Part shown: piece by piece, positions 50,118 through 60,500 of the stretch | Layout of the letters: each line of letters begins with the position of its first letter | How positions within the stretch are numbered: the stretch's first letter is position 1 | Assembly (NCBI RefSeq): GCF_019059575.1 | Contig: NW_024881592.1 | Location: 310,001-374,000, forward strand | DNA from: Amphibalanus amphitrite | Lineage: Eukaryota; Arthropoda; Thecostraca; Balanomorpha; Balanidae | Direction: 5' to 3' | DNA: 64,000 nt | Notes under the pieces: model-generated | Database searches by the model: none | What the model was told of the DNA's origin: nothing | Seen by the model: only the letters and a program-made list of their open reading frames with translations | Made by a program: the position numbers and the translations under genes

Positions 50118-51292
50118 CCTTCGCCCCAGTGGGGGGGGGGGCATATGTTACCACCCTGTCGCGTTTTTCGCGTGTGAATAAAAAACCGCGGCGCGTAGCG
50201 CCGCGCCGCTTGGGGTAGCTTTTGGTACATCGATTTTGGACAATGTGTGAAATTTTTGACCCCAGGTCATGTCAGGTCAGGTCACCAGGTCAAGTTAACT
50301 GACCAAGCCTTAAAAAAGTTTGCAATCATGTCCAACCTGCAGTGTTTGTCAGAAAGGTATTAAACTTGGTGGATTGCATGCTGTTATGGTAGCCTACAAT
50401 TTGTATATCTCGGATTTTTTTATATCCGTGACCTAAGGTCAGGTCAGTGGCATGACCTTTCCATTACAAGTCAATGGAGAAAAATGAAAATGCCTCTAGA
50501 TCCGTGTGTACGCATAGGAACAGTCCAAATATTTCAGAATCACAATGATTTAGTCCACTCGTGATGACCAAGGTGTCATTTTTGCTGATAGCCTCTAGAA
50601 AGGTCATCCGAGGTCATTTGAGGCTACAAACAGTTTTTGCCAATAACTCGCGATTGGAAAGAGATAGAACGCTGGGGATGGTCTCATTGTGTTTGTCTTG
50701 TTGAGACGCATCGACTGATATGCAACATGACCTTTTCCGGTCAGGTCATGACCTTGACCTGAGGTCAAATTTTTAAGTTGACCTTTCAAGATCAAATTAT
50801 AGTTCATTCGACGCGTCTCGGTGAGGGGAACACGATTCTGGCAATAGAAATGTCGTGGCTTTTTGTAGTCGAAAGTTATTGTCGAAAAACACTTTTCGTA
50901 AAAACAGCTATTTTTGGAGTTTTTGCCCTCTGGAGGCTAAACCGTTGACCTGATGACAATATTGATAATGACCTTTTCAAAAGAAGAGTTCAAAAGCTAT
51001 CGATTGCTTTTCCATGCGTTTTTCTAGCTACCATAGTTCCTGAGATAGCGGCATGTTTTCTGAAAAATATAATGACAATTGGCAAATTTTGACATTTGAT
51101 GACCTCTAGTGACCCCAATATTGCTCTAAGGTGAAAAATGACCGAAATACTTTCAAACGTGCGTATTGAGAGCTATCGACTGCTTTTTACCGCGTCTTTC
51201 TAGCCCTCTTAGTTTTTGAGTTAGAGGTGGGTGGTAACATATGCCCCCCCTCACTATGGCGAAGTTGGCCGAGACCGCCACTGGGGCGCGGG
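50118..51292 (+). mobile_element. Element E, same family but flanked by ATAT
   Basis: Inverted ends CC(T/C)(T/G)CGCCCCAGTGG. The flanks are ATAT (50114-50117 and 51293-51296), not TTAA. The right end has the terminal motif twice, separated by gaagttggccgagacc, close to the spacer of element C. The left end has a G-run, then a GC hairpin at 50187-50205 identical in core to that of C (CGCGGCGCGTAGCGCCGCG). CCATTACAAGTCAATGG is at 50461. AGGTCATGACCT is at 50743-50754, inside an inverted repeat built on gacgcatcga. No coding capacity. Confidence 0.82.
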
Positions 51293-53107
51293 ATATACCT
51301 CTGAAACAAGACGATGAACCATCGGCATCATGCAGCTAAAAAGGGACCCTAACGCAATAACCATTCATCACACTGCAATATTTTGCAATTATCTGTTCTC
51401 TATCTATGGTTGCACTAGGATATCCCCTCACTAGTGCACTCCACGCCATGAGGCACTCGCTGCAATCTTTCAGTCATGGGACATCCGCACGACTGGAACG
51501 GAACACATCTGATGCCGTGTGCAACGCTGTGCCGTGTGCATTCCGCTTGACCTCTGCACAAACGTGCAGACACATTCCTACCACCACCGCGATGAGCGAG
51601 CCCGGTCGGGTCAGCGAGCGTCGCTCTCTCGAGCCGCGCACCTATAAAGCAGTGAAGACGTGACTCTGACTTGCCGCGCGAGTCAGGCATGGTTAAGACC
51701 TGGCTGCTGAGGGGAGGCTGTGCGGTTTCCGGGCGGCTTCTGGGCGACTTCTGTGCGGTTTCTGTGCCGCTGATTCGTTGGGGGAGTACGCCAGCGGCTG
51801 CCGAGATATGTGCAACGTCCGGCGTGACACGATGTGACGCCATGACGTGACGTCGCGCCCGACGTGACGCGACGGACGTGACGTCGGACCACCTGAGGTC
51901 TATGTGATACGTCCCTTGGTCCAGTAGACCTTGTGGTACCCTCCTGAGCGGGTGACGCGGAGGGAAGTGGCCAGGAACACGGAGGGAGGCGGAGGGAAGC
52001 TGAAGAACACGGAGGGACGCGGAAGAACATCAGTCGACAAACGGTCGCCATATTTAAGACAGTGCACCGGTCGAATAATCCGGGTTTGCATCGAGCTTTC
52101 AGCATGCAGTGATTGTGAATCTGTTATACTACCAGTTGTGCTGTGAAATTGAGACATTTGGAGTCAGAGGAGACCCGAGCAATATTGTGCGAGCAAGGGA
52201 AACTTTTCAGACAATACAGGTGAGCGTAGTTGCCAGGTAGAAGGCTGTATTCCTCCAACGCATCTCTTTTATTACATCACCGAAACAATGTGAACCACGG
52301 CTTCAAAGTTATGCAATAAATCCTCCCCGCTTTGTTGTATCAATTGTTGACCTTCCCATGTACTCCACACTGACGTTACCTGGTCTGAGTGCCCGGAATG
52401 TATTGCTCGGCCACACTGATGGGTAATTGTGACTGTTATCGCTATGCAAACAATGCCCACCGAGCCTATCATATGCTCTCGACTATTGTGTCCATTGTTC
52501 GGTATCTCTCAGTATATATGGTCAGGATCTCACTCGAGAGGCCGGTAGATACCGCCGGCACCCTCCAGCAAGGCTGTTCTTCACATAGTCAGTCAACCGC
52601 GACGCTTATCTTAGGAAAGGTACTTAGTGTGACAGACCGAGACAGCTCAGCGTTGGCGACAACTGCCCGAACTGCTCTCACGCTGAGAATTTCGCCTCCT
52701 CGAGGCATCCACTGGATAGCAACTGCTCAGCCCATTGGGGACTCACTGCTAGCTGCAAAGCTGCATCTCCATTAACCGGTTTGGACACTACTTCAAGCCG
52801 TCTGGCAATTGCCGTCTCATTAGGTGACCACCATTAGGTGATCCAAGCCACCGCCTCGGTGGCAGTGTTAGAAGAGACGCCACGTCGCTGTCTTAGAAGT
52901 ACCGACGCGCCGTCGGTACACCTTCTGAGACACGTTGACACGGTACTCACGTGACATCGCTGAGGTTCCGGGCCATTTGGGATGGTCCAGCGACTTACAC
53001 CCCAGCTCGTGAGTGACAGGTGTCCTTGCCAGCACCGCTCGTGACTGCGGCTGCTGACCGTTATCAAACGGAGCCGACCTGTGGTAACCGAGGCGGCGAC
53101 CTCCCGA

Positions 53108-53245
53108 GCAGGGTGGCGGGGGCGGGGAGCTGGCTGTCCGCCGCCCGCGTCCAGCAGGGTGGCGGGGGCGGGAAGTTGACTGTCCGCCGCCCGCGTCCAG
53201 CAGGGTGGCGGGGGCGGGGAGCTGTCTTTCCGCCGCCCGCCGTCC
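53108..53245. repeat. 46-bp tandem repeat, 3 copies
   Basis: Units start at 53108, 53154 and 53200 with GCAGGGTGGCGGGGGCGGG; the third is the most diverged. Confidence 0.9.
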
Positions 53246-53982
53246 GTCGCACGCCGCTTGCTGCTCCGTCGCTCACCGTCCACTTCGCTAGGCTAAAACA
53301 TGCGACCCAACGGTACCGCAAGTCAAGTACGTCTTATCGTGGCTGCCCACCGCCAAAAACGGCTCAGCCCGGCCCGGCTGCTCCACTGCACTGCGTGAAT
53401 GAGTCAGCCCATCTTTTTAAATGCTAAGCCTCTCAACTCTTGGCGGCGCGGATGGGCGCTGGGCCTTTGACGGGTGCCGGGTGCTGGCACAGAGGTATGC
53501 GGGGCTGCGAGTCATCGGGTGTCAGCGGTGTCACACGTGCAGTGACACGTGTGTCAACGTGACTTGACACCTTAGCCGTGTCCTCCCGATGTCGAGTCAC
53601 GGACGTTCGTGCGGAGGCAAGGGGACGACGGTCTGCTATTCGACGACTCTGCACTCGGCATTCTTACAGCTAGGTGTTTTGTCTTTGGCGAGATGTGCAA
53701 TGTAATACAGTCGTTCAAATGTTTGGTAGTGAATACGAACATATCAGAAACTCATTACATTAGCATATTATTTATACTATCACAATATTCACCTTTTGAT
53801 GTGCTGTGTCTCCTCATCGGCTCCTGCAACAGCAGTTCTCCACACCTGACTAAAATATACATAGGTACCGATTGTTTAAAAGAGGCATGTGAAGGTCAGA
53901 CGTCGCCTTATGCACCTCATATTACCTGCCAATTCCCAACGCCTTCGTGTAAACTGCTTCATGCAATTTGCGTCATGGACAC

Positions 53983-54015
53983 TATCATTGGTGACACTAT
54001 GTGTCACCAATGATA
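53983..54015. repeat. Perfect 15-bp-stem hairpin with 3-base loop
   Basis: tatcattggtgacac, loop TAT, then the exact reverse complement, ending 267 bp before the TATA box of the cystine-knot gene. It would form a very stable hairpin or act as a palindromic binding site. It has no T-run and is not a bacterial-type terminator. Confidence 0.85.
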
Positions 54016-54282
54016 TCAGTGGTGGCTGCAGTTACACACGCATTTCCTGTATAGAATGACCAATCAATCGTTGTATGCATTCCACCGGATGTGTTTCTCC
54101 CTGTGTGCGGTCCGTTTCCGTCGCTGTTATTTCCCTGTGGGAACTCAGCGGCGGTCGTTTTCTCTGTGGATCCTCCTACGTGCGTCACTGCTCGTCGGCT
54201 GTGCGCCAAGTCGGTGGCGACCTACGAACGGCCGTACCGCGGCGACCTGCGCACTGTGATCGCCGTGCACGTGCCGCTCACC

Positions 54283-54320
54283 TATATAGCCCGGTGACCG
54301 GTGTGTTTGTGTTGCAGACA
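54283..54320 (+). promoter_or_regulatory. TATA box and probable start region of the cystine-knot gene
   Basis: TATATA at 54283-54288 is followed 33 bases later by TGCAGAC, a plausible initiator with +1 near A 54316. The predicted leader is about 68 nt and contains a 3-codon upstream ORF (ATG 54332 to TGA 54341). The ttgcag could instead be a splice acceptor of an untranslated exon. Confidence 0.45.
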
Positions 54321-54383
54321 TCGGCATCCCCATGGTGTCGTGATCATCGGAGCGCCGCAAAGGCCGAGGACGGCACACGCAAA

Positions 54384-54413
54384 ATGCGACCGGTCGTCAT
54401 GACAGCAATAGTG
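54384..54413 (+). CDS. Cystine-knot gene, coding exon 1
   Basis: ATG with A at -3 (caaaATG) encodes MRPVVMTAIV, then a full-consensus donor, G followed by GTGAGT, at 54414. The exon ends in phase 0. On its own it is only half a hydrophobic core; joined to exon 2 it completes a typical signal peptide. That fit is the main reason for choosing it over other ATGs in the region. Confidence 0.6.
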
Positions 54414-54418
54414 GTGAG

Positions 54419-54503
<85 letters not shown>

Positions 54504-57500
54504 CTCAAACGGATCCCCTTCTTCTTGTTTTTTTTTCGCGAATAACTCGCGCCAAATGCGACCGAGTGTAACGAAACTTTCAGTTCTCTCGAGTTAGTCA
54601 ATTTTACACCTACCCTTGAAAGTTTTTGACATTGACCGAAATGTCCTTTGACCTGGGACCTGTTTCTCTAAGCAACGTCAAGCCGTAATCGCGATTCGGC
54701 GAATGCCAGCGCACATTGTCCGTGCGTTTCCAGTTTTTTTTCCAGTAAATGACCGTAGTAACCCATTTGAGTTTAACATGTTTTAGGGTACCTAGTTTCT
54801 GGAGCTGGTTGCGAATTTCGCACCCATTTGAACATTTGAAAAGTGGTTTTGGTGCCAGCGTTAGGTTCATGCTACGAAACTGTCAGTGGTGGTTGACACC
54901 CTCTTTGGATAGCCGGCGGAATGCCTATTGATTGACTTGACCTGACCGGACCGGACCGGACCCGACCTACCGGCTACCCCATATGCATATGAATACTAAG
55001 GCTTTGCTCAAAGCGAGCATGAAATTCGTAATCAATACCCCGAAACCCCCTTTAACCCGGCACGCGGTGGGCCTACCAGCCACCTTCCACGCGGTGGGGG
55101 GGGGGGCACTTTTTTGCCCCCCCCCCGTATCTCCGAAACTACTGGACGGATCCGGAAAATTCAAACGGCGTTCGATAGCCCTGTCAAATTTGTTGAGGGA
55201 AACCAAATTTCATTGACCTCGGGGTCACCGATGACGTCACAGGTCAGGTCAAAGATAAAATGTTTCACCGTTCACAGGGCTTCTAGGGAAAGCGCTATAA
55301 CACCGAGTAAAACGCATTTTGTCGAAAATCAGCGATAAGGCGTCAGTTGTCTAGTACATATGTTGCTATTAGAGGTCACTGGTCATACCAGGTCAGGTCA
55401 CAGGTCAGGTCACCAAAGGTCACCAAGGGTCACCACATGAGCCCAACTTTACTAAGGTTATGTGATGCATGTTTTATGGCCAGTTTTTCATTTCCAGCTC
55501 AATGGTGTTGGTTATAAGACCATCAGGTACGGTTTAGGTCACTTTCTGGTGGAGGTCAGGTCAAGGTCAGGTCAAAAAAGGTCAAATTTCAAAGTTGATA
55601 TTTTTGCATAAAATGGGTATCGATTCGATGCAGCTCGTCACGGGGAGTCTAATGGTGGTCTTTATTTTGCGCTACGAGGTCTAGAATTGCTAAAAATTGA
55701 GTTTGAAAATTTGACGTCATCAATTTTGAACAGTTTTTTTCGCTATAACTTGGCCAAAAAACGAGGTATCGATCTCAAATTTGGTATGTAGATAGAAGGC
55801 GGTAGGGACTATCACATATATTCCGGTTTTTTCGAAATTCAAAAAACTTTTTGGATTTTTTTGCTATTATATTCAAAAAATCTATTTTTTATTTTTGGGG
55901 GTCAAAATCCAAAAAATTCGAAAAACCGAAATAACAGTTTTGTAGCCCTTTTGATTCCACACCTCTTATGTCTAAAACATTTTTCTGTATCTCTAAAGCT
56001 GTAGGCCTGACAGCTCTTCCCGCGAAACCTTTTTTTGGGTCGAAAATGGCAAAAATGACGTCACTCTTACGTCATTAGCGGCCAAGCTATCATAGCCTTT
56101 GGAAAAATTTTTGGTCACCATGTGCGCTAGCTGCTCCCGGGAGGGTACTGAAAGTTTGGTGACGATCGGCGCAGCGGTTCTCGAGATATATCGAAAAAAG
56201 TAAAGGGGGGGGGGGCAAAAAATGCCCGCCCCCCCCCACCGCCTGGAAGGTTAACAAAGTCACTTCACGAAGTTCTAGCAGGTCCCAATTTTCCCGACCT
56301 GTGGGTCATTGACCTGACCTGGAAGGTCAGCCAATGCCCTAGGACCTTAAAATTGGGTATTATCGGCTCCCTGTAGTCACAAAAAACACATCATTTTTTC
56401 GCGAAGCTTTTGGCTTGATCAGGGGCCAAACGGCTGGGTTCTATAACAGTTTATCTGTACTTTCACATATAATTTTATTATTATCCGGCAATGCATAGGT
56501 CAACATTGCAAACATGTTATCAAACTTTACTTATGCAATTTCCAAATTTTCAAATATTTTAGAAGCAATCGGTGTTAGCTAAAAAAAAAAAACAGGCTTT
56601 TGAGAACGACTACCGTTTAACTATCTCTTATCCACCAAGCATGACGTTATTCTGACGTCATTCTCGGCAGACCTAGGGTAGTTACGACTTACAAGGGTTT
56701 CTTTAAGCACAAGGTGTCAAAAGGAGGCAGCCGAATGTGCTGAAAGTTTCGTGTCTATACACTGGGCTGTTTAGAAAGAGATTGCAGAATGCGGAAAATG
56801 ATTGGGGCTCTGTATGAGCCATGGGTCATGCGCAGGTTAACCCGCGCCCTGCTGGGGGTCCTGGATTTCCACGCCCTGCTGGGGGGGGGGTGTTTGAACA
56901 CCCCCCCCCCTTCTAACTCGGCTCCTGGGCCACGTAGCGATACGCGGAAGGCGGCGTTCGAAAGAGCGTCAAAAATAATGACGAAATCACTTCGGTCAAT
57001 TTTTTGGTCAGGGCAAAGGTCAGGTCACCAGAGGTCATTGAAGGCAAAATTTCGCCGATTTCCAGGTCGAATGTCGAAAATTTCCAAGAAGCCAACGCAT
57101 AACTCGGGAACCAATAGAGCTACAGCGCCGCGGAAAAGCGCATTCGATAGCCCTATTAACGCCCTTTCTGAGTAATTCTCTCAGATTTGACCTAACGTCA
57201 ACGGTTTTGCCTGCAGGGGGCAAAAACTGCAAAAATAGCCGATTTTTTCGAAAACAGTTTTTCTGCAATAACTTTTGACCCAAGCCTTGTACGAGCTTAC
57301 TTTTACCGCCATCGTATTCCTCTCGTCAAGACGCATCGAATGAACTATAACTTGACCTTGAAGGGTCAACTTGAAAATTTGACCTCAGGTCAAGGTCATG
57401 ACCTGACCGGAAAGGGTCATGTTGCATATCAGTCGATCCGTATCGTCGAGCTGAACACATCTAAGGCGTTTTCATCGCTCTAGAATGCCTCTATCAAAAG

Positions 57501-60500
57501 TTATTTGCGAAAAACTGTTAGATACCATTCGTGACCTGAGATGACCTCAGGGCATAAACAAGGGTCACGGACACCATTTTCAAGTTCAGTGTGTCTAAAA
57601 CACTTGTAATTCGGTGTTTGGGAGTGTTTATAATGTCTTTCATCCAAAAGAGGCTCATTTCAATTTTCTCCCATTGACTTATAATGGGGAGGTCGCAAAA
57701 TTGACCTGACCTTAGGTCATCGATATCAAAATTCTGAGATATACATTTTGTACATGCTATTGCCCTTAGCAATCGCTGAAAGTTTCAAAGCGATCGGTCA
57801 CTCGGTGTAGCTATGACAGACATTGAAAGTTTTTATGAGGTGAGGTCACTTCAAGTGACCTGGTGACCTGACCTTGAATGACCTTGGTCTGAAATTTTCA
57901 CAACATGTGTAGAATTGATGTATGATAAGGTGTACCAAAAACGGCGGCGCTCCGCGCCGCCGTTTTTGAGATATTCGCGAAAAACCACAAGGGGGGGTGT
58001 TCAAACACCCCCCCCCCAGCAGGGCGCGGGTTAACCTGAACCTCATTGGCAGAAGTTCAGTGCTTGTTGAGACCAGAATAAATGTTTGGCCGCCATTTTC
58101 CATGCGTTGAATTAATGTCGTATAATCTTCTCGGCATCGTATGTTAACTTCAGGATCAGCCCGTGTCCGACGCGTGCTACGTATTCTTAGCATGACATAA
58201 AAAACCAGCATAATTTGTGGTCTCTGATGTAAGTAAAATCACAATAACTAAGTTACAAAGACGCACGGTTCTCCACAGAATGAAGCTCATCATTAACTAA
58301 ACTCCTCGTTCACTGTGGCAGCAAGAGATTATTGCTCCATTCAGTCACAGAACAAACGTTTTTTTATGTCTACCTACATATACTGGACAGAAGGATTGAT
58401 CAATGACGGACTGAAAAATCTGAGATGTAGAACATCACTTAGTGTAACATGATTTCCCATGGAATGATAGTAAAATCTCCCAGCTTGTAGCGGTTCTGTC
58501 GAAGTAAGAATATCTACCAAAATGAGGCGAGGGCAGTACCTATAGGTACTCGACTTTGCTAATATCCTTCTTGATATTCAAGATGAAGTGCACATAAACC
58601 TCTCAGTAATATCTGCCATATCACAATGCGGAATTAGTATGCCATAAAACAGTGCATCGTTTTTCCCATTCCGAGTTGGAACATGTTGCCGTCATCACCT
58701 AATTAGGTGAGGACGGCGGCAGGTTTCTTTAAAGAAACCTATACTGCTATGTTTTTAGCGTTATTCAGTGACCTTTTTGGGACGTTTGAAGTTTAGGCTT
58801 TGGCTGCAGTTAGCCCTCAAATATGCTTCTTGTCTTTGATATTACCTGCTGAGTTGTTTTATGAATTCATGCATAAAGATCTATATATTATTCATGACTC
58901 AGTTGCATGCTCACTTCATGGGAACAAGAACATGTTAGTTGACATCAGTGTTTAAAGTATGCTGAATCGATCCGCAGATTTTATATGAAATTAAACACCA
59001 TATTTCACAATTCGTGTCGTTGATTGTTGCTGATGACCTGTGTGCTTTGTTCGTGGTCTGTATAGGTACGTTTTGCTGGAGCCTGATGACTGACGGCTGG
59101 TACTGGTGACTGATGGCTGATGTCTGGTGACTGACGGCCAGTGACTGAGGACTGGCGGCCGGTGACTGATGACTGATGTCTGGTGACTGACGGCCAGTGA
59201 CTGAGGACTGGCGGCCGGTGACTGATGCCTGATGTCTGGTGACTGACGGCCAGTGACTGAGGACTGGCGGCCGGTGACTGATGACTGATGTCGGGTGACT
59301 GACGGCGGGCGCCTGTCGGCAGGTTTTGTTGGTGTCGGCTACGGTAGGCGGCGAGGACAGCGGATCATTGTCCCAGATGGAGACTGCACTATCCAGTCAG
59401 CGTTCCCGACCAACGCATCGGCAGAGGCATCGGCACGGGAGCAGCCACCTCAGGTCAGTGCGCCGCCAGCCGACCCTTGCTCACTGACCCAGTGCAGCTA
59501 CCCGGTACAAGTGATTGGTGATTGGTGTATTTATCACAATGCTTGGGTAACTATTGGTATTTGGTAATATGCGCTATATGCGTTGGCAGTGGTGTCATCC
59601 TTTTATGTTGCTTAGGTATAATATCATTTGTTTGCTTATTTCTGAACGGTACATTCTGCATATTTTTGTCCTCTGAATAAAAAACAAAGCCAACACAACC
59701 ACGATACCCATAGGTCATACTTAATGAAAAAATCACACATATCAAATAAAGCTTGAATTATTGCTCAGCTGATAGCGATGCATAATGCATGTTGTTTACT
59801 AAATACTATCCCTGTTCACGAATTAATATTGCTAGCCGGAATTGCACTGCACGTCCAGATTCCCAAACCTGTCATTCAGTCGGCTATTCTGTTTCTCAAT
59901 GGGAAACTGCACGATTTACGATCGACCTATAGACGTGATTACATAGCCGAGATTGTTGTGGGTACCTATGTGAGGTCAAGCTCACCATTCACGTCAAAAA
60001 GTCAAATGGGGTCCGGTATAGGTACAAATACATAGCTCTACTACATGTATCGATACGGCTTGCAGTTGGCATCCTTGTCCCTTTTCCGATGTGTCTTGCT
60101 GCATTGTGCATCGGCGCAGTCGCGGTTTCCGGAAACAATCGTGCCGGGGGTCCTCCGGGTCCTTGTGTGTGGGTGAGGGTGGGGGAGGGGGAGGGGTAGC
60201 TCCATCCCCCCCCCCCACCGACATCATTTGCGCGGCGCTAACATCCCCGCAGAGTGCGCTGCGGCCGCCCGGTCCCCCCGGTCGCAAACAAATAGCCTGT
60301 ACGGGCGGAAAGCCGACGATCCTGCGTGATGGGTCATAGCGTACGGCGGGGGTCGTGACCTTACCGATACATGGCAACACCACTGTCGGTCGTGTACCTT
60401 GGGAGAGGTGCTGGGAGCTCCAGCGGCGCCGGGGGACAAACAGTCAACAGGTATCATCTAGCTGTGACCTTTTGCTCTGGAGATTCCGCGTACCCATCAA

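Larger units (their letters stand above)
51297..54260. other. Upstream region of the cystine-knot gene, unassigned
   Basis: Two core-promoter-like spots: TATAAAG at 51648 and a TATTTAAG at 52047. The second could drive a noncoding first exon ending at a GTGAGC donor (52219). A cluster of TGACGT/ACGTCA words lies at 51840-51890. No coding exon could be attached. 52.4-52.8 kb has a 128-codon frame without a domain. Confidence 0.4.

Noticed and set aside
56789..57175. 128-codon frame, repeated at 18777-19055
   Set aside because: It is the left part of transposable element B in both places, has no domain, and differs in frame extent between copies.
59295..59567. Alternative frame through exon 2 of the ligand gene
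   Set aside because: Its phase at the 59453 donor does not match exon 3, and it begins inside the minisatellite; the other frame completes a signal peptide.
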